Source: Gordonia oryzae (GTDB lineage: Bacteria > Actinomycetota > Actinomycetes > Mycobacteriales > Mycobacteriaceae). From it: a DNA stretch of 64,000 bases. Of the stretch, positions 46,999-57,440 are shown piece by piece. How positions within the stretch are numbered: the stretch's first letter is position 1; the number at the start of each line of letters is the position of its first letter. The DNA lies in assembly GCF_003797185.1 (NCBI RefSeq), contig NZ_RKMH01000003.1, positions 62,001 through 126,000 on the forward strand. Reading direction: 5' to 3'. The notes beneath the pieces were generated by a model. That model saw nothing but the letters and a program-made list of their open reading frames with translations. It did not search any database and had not been told where the DNA came from. A program made the translations under genes and the position numbers.

Positions 46999-49900
46999 AT
47001 GGCTTCGCCATCGGTTCTCGATCGCTTCACCGCCCCCACGCGGCGGTGGTTCAGCGGTACCTTCGCCGAGCCGACCGCGGCGCAGACCGGGGCATGGTCC
47101 TCGATCGCCGATGGCAACCACACGCTGGTCATCGCCCCCACCGGTTCGGGCAAAACCCTCTCGGCATTCCTGTGGGCCCTCGACCGCCTCGCGGTGCGTC
47201 CGGATCGGTCACGCGGCACCCGGGTCGTCTATATCTCACCACTCAAGGCCCTTGCCGTAGACGTCGAACGCAACCTGCGTGCACCACTGACCGGCATCAC
47301 CCGCGCGGCGCAGGAGCTCGGCGATCCCGAGCCGGCGATCACCGTCGGCCTGCGCTCCGGGGACACCCCCGCCGCGACCCGCCGCAGGCTGGTCCGCACA
47401 CCGCCGGACATCCTCATCACCACCCCTGAGTCGCTGTACCTGATGCTGACGTCGTCCGCGCGGGAGACGCTGACCGGCGTCGAGGCCGTGATCATCGACG
47501 AAGTCCACGCGGTGGCCGGTACCAAACGCGGCACCCATCTGGCGCTGTCTCTCGAGCGTCTCGACGAGCTGTTGGAAACACCTGCACAGCGCATCGGATT
47601 GTCGGCGACAGTCCGCCCACCCGAGGTCGTCGCCGGCTTCCTGGCCGGTGCCGCGCGGTGCACGATCGTGCGTCCACCAGCGAACAAGACGTTCGACCTT
47701 CGCGTCGACGTGCCCGTGGAAGACATGGCCAACATCCCGCCGCCACCGGACGCTCCCGGTTCCGAGCATCTCGACGACGCGTTCTCCCCGACCGCGGGAT
47801 CGCTGTGGCCCTACGTCGAATCGGCGATCGTCGATCTGATCGAGGCCAATCGCACGACCATCGTGTTCGCCAACTCCCGTCGCCTCGCCGAGCGGCTGAC
47901 CGCACGACTCAACGAGATCGCCGAATCCCGAACCGCACCCGCCGCGGTGACCGCCGCGGTGACCGCGGCGGCGAACCCGCGGGTCGCCGGGGGTGCTCCG
48001 GCGATGGTGATGGGCAGCGGAGCGTCCTCGGCGGCCACGACCCTTCTGGCCCGGGCACACCACGGGTCGGTCAGCAAGGAGCAGCGCGCCGAGATCGAGG
48101 ACGAACTCAAGACCGGCCGGTTGCGATGCGTGGTGGCCACCAGTTCCCTCGAACTCGGAATCGACATGGGCGCAGTGGATCTCGTCGTCCAGGTCGAAGC
48201 GCCGCCGTCGGTGGCCAGTGGTCTGCAACGCATCGGCCGGGCCGGGCATCAGGTCGGCGAGATCAGTCAGGGCGTACTGTTCCCCAAGCACCGCACCGAC
48301 CTCATTCATTGCACCGTCGCGGTATCGCGCATGCGGGAGGGCGAGATCGAGGAGCTGCGGGTACCCACCAACCCTCTCGACGTCCTGGCCCAACAGACGA
48401 TCGCCGCAGCCTCCGTCGACGAGATCCACGTCGACGAGTGGTTCGAGGTAGTGCGCCGCAGTGCGCCATATCGGGAGCTCGGCCGCGGTGTGTACGAGGC
48501 CACCCTTGACCTCATCTCCGGACGATTCCCGTCCGACGAATTCGCCGAACTGCGTCCGCGGGTCACCTGGGACCGTGATCGCAACGTGCTCATCGGGCGC
48601 CGCGGCGCCCAGCGGCTCGCCGTCACCTCCGGTGGCACCATTCCAGACCGCGGGCTGTTCGGTGTATTCATGGTCGGTGAGAAACACACGCGCGTCGGCG
48701 AACTCGATGAGGAGATGGTCTACGAATCTCGCGTCGGTGACGTCTTCGCGCTCGGCGCCACCAGCTGGCGGATCGAGGACATCACCCACGATCGAGTGCT
48801 GGTTACGCCGGCGTTCGGGCAACCGGGACGCCTGCCATTCTGGATCGGTGACGCGGTGGGCCGACCGGCCGAACTCGGGGCCGCCATCGGCCGGTTCACC
48901 GGCGAGATCGCCGACCGTACCGAACTCGATCGCCGCGCCGACGAGCTGGGGTTGACCACCTACGCCCGTGAGAACCTCGGTGCGCTCATCGCCGAACAGC
49001 GTGCCGCCACCAAGCATCTGCCCACCGACCGCACGCTCGTCGTCGAACGATTCCGCGACGAACTCGGCGACTGGCGGTTGATCCTGCACTCCCCGTACGG
49101 ATTACGAGTCCATGCGCCCTGGGCGTCGGCCATCTCCGCGCGACTGAAGACCACGCTCGGCCTCGACGGTGCCGTCACCGCCTCCGACGACGGCATCATC
49201 GTGCGTCTACCCGACACCGACGACAACCCGCCTGGTGCTGCGGTGTTCACCATCGACCCCGACGACATCGAGCAACTCGTCACCGACGCGCTCGCCGAGT
49301 CGTCGATGTTCGCCTCACGGTTCCGCGAATGCGCCGCCCGAGCATTGCTGTTGCCGCGCCGCGATCCCGGTCGGCGCGCGCCTCTGTGGCAACAGCGCCA
49401 GCGCAGCGCCCAATTGTTGGCCGTGGCCTCACGATTCCCGGACTTCCCGATCGTGCTCGAAGCCGTCCGGGAGTGCCTGCAGGATATCTACGACCTGCCC
49501 GCCCTGATCGAACTGCTGCGCAGTGTGGCCAGCCGCCGGGTGCGGGTCGTCGAGACCGAGACGGAGTCACCGTCGCCGTTTGCGGCATCGTTGCTCTTCG
49601 GCTATGTCGGCGCCTTCATGTACAACGACGACGCGCCGATCGCCGAAAGGCGGGCCGCGGCACTGTCTCTCGACACCGCGCTGCTCGCCCAGCTCCTCGG
49701 CCGCGTTGATCTGCGCGAACTCCTCGACCCCGGTGTGATCATGGAGGTCACCAATCGCCTGCAACGACTCGAGCCGTCGAGGCACGCCCGCGATGCCCAG
49801 GACGTCGTCGATCTGTTGCGCTGGCTCGGGCCGCTGACCACCGCAGAGGTCGCTGCCCGCTACGGCGGCAACGACCCCGATGCGGCGTCTGCCGACGCTC

Positions 49901-51687
49901 AACCGGTAGACGCGGCAACGGTTCTCGCTGCTCTGCACCGCGACGGCGCCATCATCTCGGTTAGTCAACGCGGGCGTGCGCTCTGGGCCGCGATCGAGGA
50001 CACCGCGCGGCTTCGCGACGCACTCGGCGTACCCGCACCGCTCGGCGTACCCACAGCGTTCCTCGAGCAAGTCGCCGACCCGGTCGGCGACCTCGTGCAC
50101 CGTTACGCCCGCACACATGGCCCGTTCACCGTCGACGAGGCTGCCGACTGTCTCGGGCTCGGTGTCGCAGTCATCCGCGAGGTGCTGCTACGCATGGCCG
50201 GTGACCGCAAGGTCATCGAGGGCGACTTCCTGCCCGCGGCGACCGGTACCCAGTGGTGTCACAGCGACGTACTCGGGCAGATCCGGCGCGGGTCGCTCGC
50301 TGCGAGCCGCGCCGACATCGAGCCGGTCGACGACGCGACCTTGTCGCGCTTCCTCGCGGGGTGGCAGCACGTGACACCACGCACCGCCGACCGAAGCAAC
50401 CGCGATGATCGGCTGACCGGGGTCGACGGGGTGTCGGTGGCGATCGATCAGCTTGCCGGACTTCCGCTTCCGGCGTCGGCATGGGAATCGTTGATCCTGC
50501 CGTCGCGCGTCGCCGACTACAGCCCCGTTATGCTCGATGAACTCCTCAGTTCCGGTGAGGTGGTCTGGTCGGGCGCGGGGCGGATCGGCGGCGCGGACGG
50601 TTGGATCCGGTTGTGCCCGGCCGATCTCACACAGGTGCTGCTCCCCGAGCCCGACGAGATCGACACCACCGAGGTGCATCGACGACTACTGGAGACATTC
50701 GCCGGTTCCGGCGGGTTGCGCTTCGCACAGTTCGTGGGCGACTTCGCCGGCCCCGACGCACCTGCCACCGCATCGATGACCGCGATCACCGCGGAAGTGG
50801 AATCAGGATTGTGGGACCTGGTGTGGTCGGGTCATCTGTCGAACGACTCGTTCGCGCCGGTGCGTGCGCTGCTCACGACGCGATCAACCGGCGGGACCCG
50901 CACGGCCCCGGCACACCGATCCCCTGCCCGTGCACCCCGGCTGCGCTCGTCGCGACTCACGACTCGCCATGTGATCTCGACGACGCCGGCGGTGTCGACC
51001 CCCGCCACCGTGGCGGGTCGCTGGTTCACCCTGCCCGGCCGAACCACCGATCCGACCGTGTCCACCCAGGTCCTCTGTGATCAACTGCTGACCCGGTACG
51101 GCGTGGTGACCCGCGGCTCGGTCGTCGCCGAAGGGGTCGTCGGTGGATTCGCGCGGATCTACAAGGCACTCACCATCTTCGAGGACAACGGATTCGTCCG
51201 CCGCGGCTACTACGTCGACGGACTCGGCGGTGCGCAGTTCGCCGCCCCGGCGACCGTCGACGAGTTGCGACTTCACACCCTCGACCATCAGGACACCTCG
51301 ACACGCACCGCGGTCGTCCTCGCCGCCACCGATCCGGCGAATCCCTACGGTGGTGCCCTGTCGTGGCCCGAACGCCCCGAGAGCGGGCATCGACCCGGGC
51401 GCAAACCCGGCGCGCTGGTGGTACTGGTGGACGGGGTTCTCACGATCTACGTCGAACGCGGCGGTAAGACCGTTCTCACCTTCGACGACAGCGAGAGCGT
51501 ATTGCGCTCGGCAGCACAGGCTTTGGCCGGAGTCGTGCACGACGGTCGGGTATCACGCCTGGCGATCGATCAGATCGACGGCGCCGAATCGTTGCGATCC
51601 GACCTCGCTCCGATCCTCGTCGACGCCGGCTTCTCGACCACACCGCGCGGTCTGCGCCTACGCTACGGACACCATGCCCGAAGGTGA
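46999..51687 (+). CDS. lhr: Lhr-family ATP-dependent DNA helicase
   Basis: The 1562-residue superfamily 2 helicase has RecA-like domain 1 with Walker A APTGSGKT (Lys52), DEVH at residues 167-170 and motif III SAT. RecA-like domain 2 has TSSLELGIDMGAVDLV and QRIGRAGHQ. A winged-helix/Lhr core follows, and then the long C-terminal region typical of full-length mycobacterial Lhr (Rv3296). Lhr is a 3'-5' single-stranded-DNA translocase induced by DNA damage. The ATG at 46999 matches the family start. It overlaps nei2 by 14 bases, tying it to base-excision repair. Confidence 0.94.
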   Translation: MASPSVLDRFTAPTRRWFSGTFAEPTAAQTGAWSSIADGNHTLVIAPTGSGKTLSAFLWALDRLAVRPDRSRGTRVVYISPLKALAVDVERNLRAPLTGITRAAQELGDPEPAITVGLRSGDTPAATRRRLVRTPPDILITTPESLYLMLTSSARETLTGVEAVIIDEVHAVAGTKRGTHLALSLERLDELLETPAQRIGLSATVRPPEVVAGFLAGAARCTIVRPPANKTFDLRVDVPVEDMANIPPPPDAPGSEHLDDAFSPTAGSLWPYVESAIVDLIEANRTTIVFANSRRLAERLTARLNEIAESRTAPAAVTAAVTAAANPRVAGGAPAMVMGSGASSAATTLLARAHHGSVSKEQRAEIEDELKTGRLRCVVATSSLELGIDMGAVDLVVQVEAPPSVASGLQRIGRAGHQVGEISQGVLFPKHRTDLIHCTVAVSRMREGEIEELRVPTNPLDVLAQQTIAAASVDEIHVDEWFEVVRRSAPYRELGRGVYEATLDLISGRFPSDEFAELRPRVTWDRDRNVLIGRRGAQRLAVTSGGTIPDRGLFGVFMVGEKHTRVGELDEEMVYESRVGDVFALGATSWRIEDITHDRVLVTPAFGQPGRLPFWIGDAVGRPAELGAAIGRFTGEIADRTELDRRADELGLTTYARENLGALIAEQRAATKHLPTDRTLVVERFRDELGDWRLILHSPYGLRVHAPWASAISARLKTTLGLDGAVTASDDGIIVRLPDTDDNPPGAAVFTIDPDDIEQLVTDALAESSMFASRFRECAARALLLPRRDPGRRAPLWQQRQRSAQLLAVASRFPDFPIVLEAVRECLQDIYDLPALIELLRSVASRRVRVVETETESPSPFAASLLFGYVGAFMYNDDAPIAERRAAALSLDTALLAQLLGRVDLRELLDPGVIMEVTNRLQRLEPSRHARDAQDVVDLLRWLGPLTTAEVAARYGGNDPDAASADAQPVDAATVLAALHRDGAIISVSQRGRALWAAIEDTARLRDALGVPAPLGVPTAFLEQVADPVGDLVHRYARTHGPFTVDEAADCLGLGVAVIREVLLRMAGDRKVIEGDFLPAATGTQWCHSDVLGQIRRGSLAASRADIEPVDDATLSRFLAGWQHVTPRTADRSNRDDRLTGVDGVSVAIDQLAGLPLPASAWESLILPSRVADYSPVMLDELLSSGEVVWSGAGRIGGADGWIRLCPADLTQVLLPEPDEIDTTEVHRRLLETFAGSGGLRFAQFVGDFAGPDAPATASMTAITAEVESGLWDLVWSGHLSNDSFAPVRALLTTRSTGGTRTAPAHRSPARAPRLRSSRLTTRHVISTTPAVSTPATVAGRWFTLPGRTTDPTVSTQVLCDQLLTRYGVVTRGSVVAEGVVGGFARIYKALTIFEDNGFVRRGYYVDGLGGAQFAAPATVDELRLHTLDHQDTSTRTAVVLAATDPANPYGGALSWPERPESGHRPGRKPGALVVLVDGVLTIYVERGGKTVLTFDDSESVLRSAAQALAGVVHDGRVSRLAIDQIDGAESLRSDLAPILVDAGFSTTPRGLRLRYGHHARR

Positions 51688-52459
51688 CACCATCTTTCGA
51701 GCTGCCACCCGTCTGCGCGGCGCTCTGGCCGGAAAGGTACTCACCCACACCGACTTCCGGGTTCCTCGGCTGGCCACCCGGGATCTGACCGGCGGGTTGG
51801 TCACCGATGTCCGCTCGCGCGGAAAGCACCTGTTGATCGACGTGTCCCGCGACGACCTCGACGTTCCCGTCAGCATCCACTCGCATCTCAAGATGGAGGG
51901 AATCTGGGATGTGCATCCGCGCGGCGCGAAATGGCGTCGGCCCGGTCACGAAGCCCGAGTCGTGCTGCGCACCGAAACCACCGAGGCCGTCGGCTTCTCG
52001 CTCGGCGTCCTCGAACTGCTCACCGCGCCGGAGTCCGACCTGGCCTACCTCGGCCCCGACCTCCTCGGCGCGCAGTGGGATGCCGCCGAAGCGGTACGCC
52101 GTATCGAAGCACGCCCCGGCACACCCATTGGCCTGGCACTGCTGGACCAACACCTGATGGCCGGCGTCGGCAACGTGTACCGGTGCGAACTATGTTTCCT
52201 CCGAGGCGTCCTCCCCGAACGACCCGTTGCCGACGTCGACGTTCCCGCGATGGTCGATCTCGCCCATCGCGTCCTCTGGGCCAACCGGACGCGCACCGCG
52301 CGTACCACCACCGGCGCCACCGATGCGCACGCCCGCGTCTATGTCTACGGCCGACGCGGTCGCCCCTGCCGCCGATGCGGGACCCTCATCCGCCGTGGCT
52401 TCCTCGGCCCTCCCGGACAGGATCGCGTCCTGTACTGGTGCCCTCACTGCCAGTCTTGA
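51674..52459 (+). CDS. nei2: Endonuclease VIII-like DNA glycosylase Nei2
   Basis: The 261-residue Fpg/Nei-family enzyme has the catalytic N-terminal Pro-Glu (MPEGDT), the H2TH region (GVGNVYRCELCFL) and a C-terminal zinc finger with CRRCG and CPHC. It removes oxidised pyrimidines and cuts at the abasic site. Start and 14-base overlap with lhr match Rv3296-Rv3297. Confidence 0.94.
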   Translation: MPEGDTIFRAATRLRGALAGKVLTHTDFRVPRLATRDLTGGLVTDVRSRGKHLLIDVSRDDLDVPVSIHSHLKMEGIWDVHPRGAKWRRPGHEARVVLRTETTEAVGFSLGVLELLTAPESDLAYLGPDLLGAQWDAAEAVRRIEARPGTPIGLALLDQHLMAGVGNVYRCELCFLRGVLPERPVADVDVPAMVDLAHRVLWANRTRTARTTTGATDAHARVYVYGRRGRPCRRCGTLIRRGFLGPPGQDRVLYWCPHCQS

Positions 52460-52550
52460 CCGTCGTTCCACCGAGGACTCTCGCCAATCAATGACCAGGC
52501 TATCCCCCTGACGTCGGTGCGCCGCCCCCGACGTCGGCGCGCCCTCCCCC

Positions 52551-52860
52551 ATGGTCGAGCAACCCGCCCCACCCGACCGTCGAGCACACTCCCCCGACGG
52601 TCGAGGTGCACGGAGCCCCAGGCCTCGGGATCCGCGGACACCCGAGCAGATCTGTGCGGCCGCGTTCGAAACGATCGTGGAGTTGGCGAAGCAAGGTTTG
52701 GCCGACACCACCTTCTCGGCCAAACCGACCAACGGCCTGTTGTGGACGTGGTCGGCGAACAACCCGGCGCTCGGCGGCGAGTTGCAGTACATGGGTGCCA
52801 TCACCGAAGGCACCGCGACAATGCTGTCGTGTAACACCACCATCAACCATGCGGCTCGAC
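52551..52860 (+). pseudogene. Unrecognised gene fragment
   Basis: An in-frame stretch with strong G/C third-position preference encodes a protein-like segment (TPEQICAAAFETIVELAKQG, then LLWTWSANNPALGGELQYMG and TEGTATMLSCNTTINH). It has no plausible conserved beginning and runs into non-coding-like sequence at 52860. I do not recognise the family. It lies next to the broken PPOX-family gene, so this whole 0.7-1.1 kb interval looks like gene debris. The remaining 52860-53150 shows nothing. Confidence 0.45.
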
Positions 52861-53149
52861 GACGTAGCATCCTGACCTGCACCGCCCCACAACTTGATTC
52901 CCCGCACCCGGCCTGGCCGGGACCGCATCCGTTGTTTGAGAACTCCATAAAGAAGCCCACCCGGTGGTCGAGGAGTCGCGTCCGTGGCCCGGAAGCCTTT
53001 CGGCACAGAAGGTCTCGAGGCCCGACGACTGGGGCGCCGGGCACCTCGACCATCGGATGAGAAGGCCAGCGCGCAGGAAAGCGCCACCGGACGGGGAGGA
53101 ACGAAACATCCTTCGACGGCCAAGTCGGAATTCCCCGATGGGGTGATTC

Positions 53150-53571
53150 CGACCGGGTAACGCTCCGGTTCGGGGCCGAATTGGAATCGGCGAGCGGAGA
53201 TCTCGTCGACGGTGATTTCGACGTAGTTGCACTTGATTGTCGGAATCCACGGCTGCAGCGGCAACTCGTCGGCGGCGGCGATTTCGCCACCGCGGGACAG
53301 TATCCGTGCCGAGCCCTTGGCGACGACGCTCCATCCGGTCGCTCCGTCGCCGTAGAAATCGGACTCGAATGCCACGTGGGAATTGACCACGAGCTCCGAC
53401 AGTTTGGTTCCCCACCGGTGCGGAACAGGATGCGTTTCTCGCCGGCGTAGTAGTTCACCGGGAAGATGTCGGGCTGAGCACCCACACTCACCGCAAGACG
53501 TCCGACTTCTTGGCGGCGAACAATGCCCAGGCGAAGTCGACGGGAAGCTCCTGAACCGGGTTGTCCACCAT
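53150..53571 (-). pseudogene. PPOX-family (pyridoxamine 5'-phosphate oxidase-like) gene, two frameshifts
   Basis: From an ATG at 53571 with GGAGAGG before it, the frame encodes VDNPVQELPVDFAWALFAAKK and then hits a stop at 53488. The next frame continues VGRLAVSVGAQPDIFPVNYY to ILFRTG, and a third frame continues GTKLSELVVNSHVAFESDFY to RRFQFGPEPERYP. Each shift is explained by one missing base (near 53508 and 53420). Joined, it is a split beta-barrel flavin/F420-binding protein of about 140 residues. Real decay or sequencing error are both possible. Confidence 0.75.
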
Positions 53572-53656
53572 GACCTCTCCATTTCCCATAGCCCATTGTC
53601 CCTCGACCACATCACTGGTCACAGGGGCAAAGGTCCCCGGCAAAGTGGACGCACCG

Positions 53657-55402
53657 TCAGTTGTCGGTGACCGGCACCGGTTCGAGGATCTCTTGTCGGG
53701 ACTCGGGCGCAGCAGCGCGCAACGCATCGGCCGAAGCGTCGTCGGGTTGCTGCTGCGAGGCGATTTCGGCGGCGACCCGTGCGTTGTAGGTTTCCACCTC
53801 GAAGGCAATGCGCTCGTCGTCCCATCCGAGTATCGGCGCGAGGAGTTCGGCGACCTCCTGGGCGCATCCGACACCTCGATGCGAATACTCGATCGCTATG
53901 CGCGTGCGGCGGGCCAGGACGTCCTCGAGGTGCAGCGCAGCCTCGTCGATCGCCGCGTACACGACCTCCACACGCAGATACTGCGGTGCAGCTGCCAGCG
54001 GGCGCAGTAACGAGGGATCGGTGTCGGCGTAGTACAGCACGTCGTCGATCAGCGATCCGTACCGATTCAGCAATCGTCGAACGCGGTAGGGATGCAGGCC
54101 GAAACGCTTCCCGAGATGTTCGCACTGATTGATCAGCGCAAAGTACCCGTCGGCACCGAGCAACGGGACGCGCTCGGTGATCGACGGCGCCACCCGTGTC
54201 GGGATGTAGTCGTCGCACGCGTCCACCGCATCGGCCGCCATCACCCGATAGGTCGTGTACTTGCCCCCCGCTATCGACACCAACCCGGGAGCCACCCGCG
54301 CAACCGCATGCTCCCGCGACAACGTCGACGTCGACTCGTCCTCACCGGCGAGCAGGGGCCGCAGACCCGCATAGACACCCTCAATATCGTCGTGGGTGAG
54401 CTTGGTCACCAATACCTCGTTGACCCGATCGATGATGTAGTCGATGTCGGCCCGGGTAGCGGCCGGATGCGCGAGGTCGAGATTCCAGTCGGTGTCGGTG
54501 GTCCCGATAATCCAGTGCGTCTCCCACGGAATGACGAACAGCACCGACTTCTCGGTACGCAAGATGATCGCCGTTTCACTGACGATTCGGTCGCGGGGAA
54601 CGACAATGTGGACACCCTTGGACGCGCGCACCCGAAAGTGGCCGCGTTGATGGGACAGTGCCTGCACTTCATCGGTCCACACCCCGGCGGCATTGATGAC
54701 GCAGTGCGCGCGCACCTTCCCGGTATCACCGGTCTCGCTGTCGCGAACACGCACTCCCATCACCCGATCGGCCTCCCGCAGGAACCCGACCACCTGCGTC
54801 GACGTGCGGATCACCGCACCGTAGTTCGCCGCGGTACGTGCCACCGTGAGACTGTGGCGGGCGTCGTCGACGACGGTGTCGTAATAACGGATGCCGCCGA
54901 TCAACGAGTCGCGCTTGAGGGCCGGCGCAACACGCAGCGCACCCGATCGGGTCACATGTCGTTGTCCTGGAACGGACTTGGCACCACCCATCCGGTCATA
55001 CAGAAAGATCCCGGCAGCAACATACGGTCGTTCCCACACCCGCCGCGTCAGCGGATAGAGAAACGGAAGCGGCTTCACCAGGTGCGGCGCAAGAAGACGC
55101 AACGACAATTCACGCTCGGCCAGGGCCTCACGGACGAGACCGAATTCGAGTTGTTCGAGGTAGCGCAACCCACCATGAAACATCTTCGACGACCGGCTCG
55201 ATGTACCCGAGGCGATGTCGCGGGCCTCGACGAGGGCAACCCGCAGTCCTCGGGTCGCCGCATCGAGCGCAGCTCCCACCCCGACGACGCCACCGCCGAT
55301 CACGACGATGTCGAATTGCTCCTCGGACAACCGCCGCCACGCCTCGGCGCGGTAGAGAGGGCCCATATCGGCAGGTCGATCGGGATTGAACTCGGAGTTC
55401 AT
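53657..55402 (-). CDS. glpD: Glycerol-3-phosphate dehydrogenase GlpD (FAD)
   Basis: The 581-residue flavoenzyme has the N-terminal FAD dinucleotide fold (VVIGGGVVGVGAALDAATRG, then the ASGTSSRSSKMFHGGLRYL block), the central INAAGVWTDEV, and a C-terminal GlpA_C-type domain. It oxidises glycerol-3-phosphate to dihydroxyacetone phosphate at the membrane. It resembles Rv3302c (GlpD2). It is divergent from glpK with only about 54 bases between the starts, so a shared control region is likely. Confidence 0.94.
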   Translation of the reverse strand: MNSEFNPDRPADMGPLYRAEAWRRLSEEQFDIVVIGGGVVGVGAALDAATRGLRVALVEARDIASGTSSRSSKMFHGGLRYLEQLEFGLVREALAERELSLRLLAPHLVKPLPFLYPLTRRVWERPYVAAGIFLYDRMGGAKSVPGQRHVTRSGALRVAPALKRDSLIGGIRYYDTVVDDARHSLTVARTAANYGAVIRTSTQVVGFLREADRVMGVRVRDSETGDTGKVRAHCVINAAGVWTDEVQALSHQRGHFRVRASKGVHIVVPRDRIVSETAIILRTEKSVLFVIPWETHWIIGTTDTDWNLDLAHPAATRADIDYIIDRVNEVLVTKLTHDDIEGVYAGLRPLLAGEDESTSTLSREHAVARVAPGLVSIAGGKYTTYRVMAADAVDACDDYIPTRVAPSITERVPLLGADGYFALINQCEHLGKRFGLHPYRVRRLLNRYGSLIDDVLYYADTDPSLLRPLAAAPQYLRVEVVYAAIDEAALHLEDVLARRTRIAIEYSHRGVGCAQEVAELLAPILGWDDERIAFEVETYNARVAAEIASQQQPDDASADALRAAAPESRQEILEPVPVTDN

Positions 55403-55456
55403 AGTCCGTCAGCGTAATTGATCTCGACGTGGGGCACCGCGTGCGACACTGGCGAC

Positions 55457-56965
55457 GTGGCCAGCACCCCCGGATATGTCGCATCCATCGACCAGGGCAC
55501 GACCTCCACCCGCGCAATGGTCTTCGACCGTCGCGGCCGGGTCGTGTCCGTCGAGCAACTCGAACACCGCCAGATATTTCCTCGAGCCGGGTGGGTCGAG
55601 CATGACCCCGCGGAGATCTGGCGCAACACGCGACGCGTGGTGGCCGCGGCCCTGGCGTCGGCCGACCTCACTGTCGCCGACATCGTCGCCTGCGGGCTGA
55701 CCAATCAGCGCGAGACCACCGTCGCCTGGGACCGTTCCACCGGCGAGCCGTTGCACAACGCCATCGTGTGGCAGGACACCCGCACCGGCGCGCTGTGTGA
55801 GGAACTCGGCGGCGACGCGGGCGCCGACCGCTACCGCACCCGCACCGGCTTACCGTTGTCGACCTACTTCGCCGGACCGAAGATGCGCTGGCTCATCGAC
55901 AACGTCGACGCCGTCGCCGAACGCGCACGCAACGGCGAACTCTGCTTCGGCACAATGGATTCCTGGATCGCATGGAACATGACCGGTGGACCGACCGGTG
56001 GTCAGCACATCACCGACGTCACCAACGCCTCCCGCACCATGCTCATGGACCTCGAAACCCTGACCTGGGACGAGACCATCTGCGCGGACATGGGCATTCC
56101 CGTCGAGGCGTTGCCCGACATCCGCAGTTCCTCGGAGGTCTATGGCTCTCTACGCGGACACGGTTCGCTACCGGGGGTGCAGTTCGCGGGTATCCTCGGC
56201 GACCAGCAGGCGGCAACCTTCGGGCAGGCGTGTCTGTCGCCAGGCGAGGCGAAGAACACCTACGGCACCGGAAACTTCTTGTTGCTCAACACCGGAACCG
56301 AGGCGGTGTTCTCCGATCATGGGCTCCTGACGACGGTGTGTTACCGGATCGGCGAGGACGCACCGCGCTACGCACTCGAGGGGTCGATCGCGGTGACCGG
56401 GTCACTGGTGCAGTGGCTTCGGGACAATCTCGGGCTGTTCAGCGAAGCCGCTGACGTCGAGAAGCTCGCAGCACAGGTCGACGACAACGGTGGTGTCTAC
56501 TTCGTGCCGGCATTCTCCGGTCTGTTCGCACCCCGCTGGCGGCCCGACGCTCGGGGCATCATCACCGGCCTGACCCGCTTCGCCGACAAGCGTCATATCG
56601 CGCGAGCTGCGCTGGAGGCCAGCGCTTTTCAAACACGAGAGGTCATCGAGGCGATGCAGGCCGATTCCGGGGTGCGGTTGTCGACGCTCAAGGTCGACGG
56701 CGGAATGGTGGTCAATAACCTGTTGATGCAGTTCCAGGCCGACATCCTCGACGTCCCCGTCATCCGGCCTGTGGTCAACGAGACCACCGCTCTCGGCGCG
56801 GCGTACGCGGCCGGCCTTGCCGTCGGATACTGGGACAGCGAGGACGAGATCCGGGAGAACTGGAACGAACACACGCGGTGGAATCCGGCGATGGACGCCC
56901 CGGTACGGGACCGCCTATATGGCGAATGGAATCGCGCGGTGGAACACAGCTACGGCCTGGCGTGA
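55457..56965 (+). CDS. glpK: Glycerol kinase
   Basis: The FGGY-family kinase of about 502 residues has the N-terminal ATP/glycerol motif [13 protein letters not shown], the [11 protein letters not shown] and [16 protein letters not shown] blocks, the FGGY-like [14 protein letters not shown] region and the [16 protein letters not shown] signature. It makes glycerol-3-phosphate for GlpD, encoded divergently next to it. The GTG at 55457 best fits the family start; the frame is open from 55418. No glycerol facilitator gene is adjacent. Confidence 0.94.
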   Translation: MASTPGYVASIDQGTTSTRAMVFDRRGRVVSVEQLEHRQIFPRAGWVEHDPAEIWRNTRRVVAAALASADLTVADIVACGLTNQRETTVAWDRSTGEPLHNAIVWQDTRTGALCEELGGDAGADRYRTRTGLPLSTYFAGPKMRWLIDNVDAVAERARNGELCFGTMDSWIAWNMTGGPTGGQHITDVTNASRTMLMDLETLTWDETICADMGIPVEALPDIRSSSEVYGSLRGHGSLPGVQFAGILGDQQAATFGQACLSPGEAKNTYGTGNFLLLNTGTEAVFSDHGLLTTVCYRIGEDAPRYALEGSIAVTGSLVQWLRDNLGLFSEAADVEKLAAQVDDNGGVYFVPAFSGLFAPRWRPDARGIITGLTRFADKRHIARAALEASAFQTREVIEAMQADSGVRLSTLKVDGGMVVNNLLMQFQADILDVPVIRPVVNETTALGAAYAAGLAVGYWDSEDEIRENWNEHTRWNPAMDAPVRDRLYGEWNRAVEHSYGLA

Positions 56966-56983
56966 ACGTGCCGGTCGGGGTGA

Positions 56984-57436
56984 TCAGGCCGCGAACTCGA
57001 CGAGCACGGCCACCACCCCGGCCGTCCCGCCCATCGCCGCAGCAGCCTCGTAAGCGGCTTCGCCGAGCCGTTCGGCGGGTCCGAACGCGGAGTCTATTGC
57101 GATCAAAAGACACTGCAGTGCACGCGCTTTGACGAACGATAGTCGCTGGGCCTCGATGTCGGAGGAGCGATGAGCGAAAGCCGCATCGACCTCGTGTCGC
57201 GTCATCACCGCGGCCAGCTGTGAGCGCGTCGCCGGCGAGACCCGCCCCTGCTCACGCCACTGCGTCAACACCTCATGGACCGCGGGCTCACCACCCAGGT
57301 CGACGACGTCGATGACGGTCACCGTCAGCATCCGCAGACAGTCCTCGACCTCGCCCGCTGCGACGCGACCCACGAGCTCGGCCACCGCCCCGCCACCGAG
57401 TCGATCGACACGTCTGGCCGATCCCGGAATTGCCAT
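56984..57436 (-). CDS. Small helical protein of unknown function (operon partner)
   Basis: The 150-residue protein is predicted largely alpha-helical (for example RVDRLGGGAVAELVGRVAAG and HEVDAAFAHRSSDIEAQRLS), with no signal peptide, membrane helix or known motif. It starts four bases after the stop of the Gly/Pro-rich protein gene, so the two are co-transcribed and probably interact. I do not recognise the family. Confidence 0.6.
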   Translation of the reverse strand: MAIPGSARRVDRLGGGAVAELVGRVAAGEVEDCLRMLTVTVIDVVDLGGEPAVHEVLTQWREQGRVSPATRSQLAAVMTRHEVDAAFAHRSSDIEAQRLSFVKARALQCLLIAIDSAFGPAERLGEAAYEAAAAMGGTAGVVAVLVEFAA

Positions 57437-57440
57437 CGAC

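Noticed and set aside
47236-49089. Minus-strand open frame of 617 codons inside lhr
   Set aside because: It is antisense to conserved Lhr helicase motifs and has no recognisable domain or start signal.
54092-55417. Plus-strand open frame of 441 codons
   Set aside because: It is antisense to glpD and lacks any protein-family similarity.
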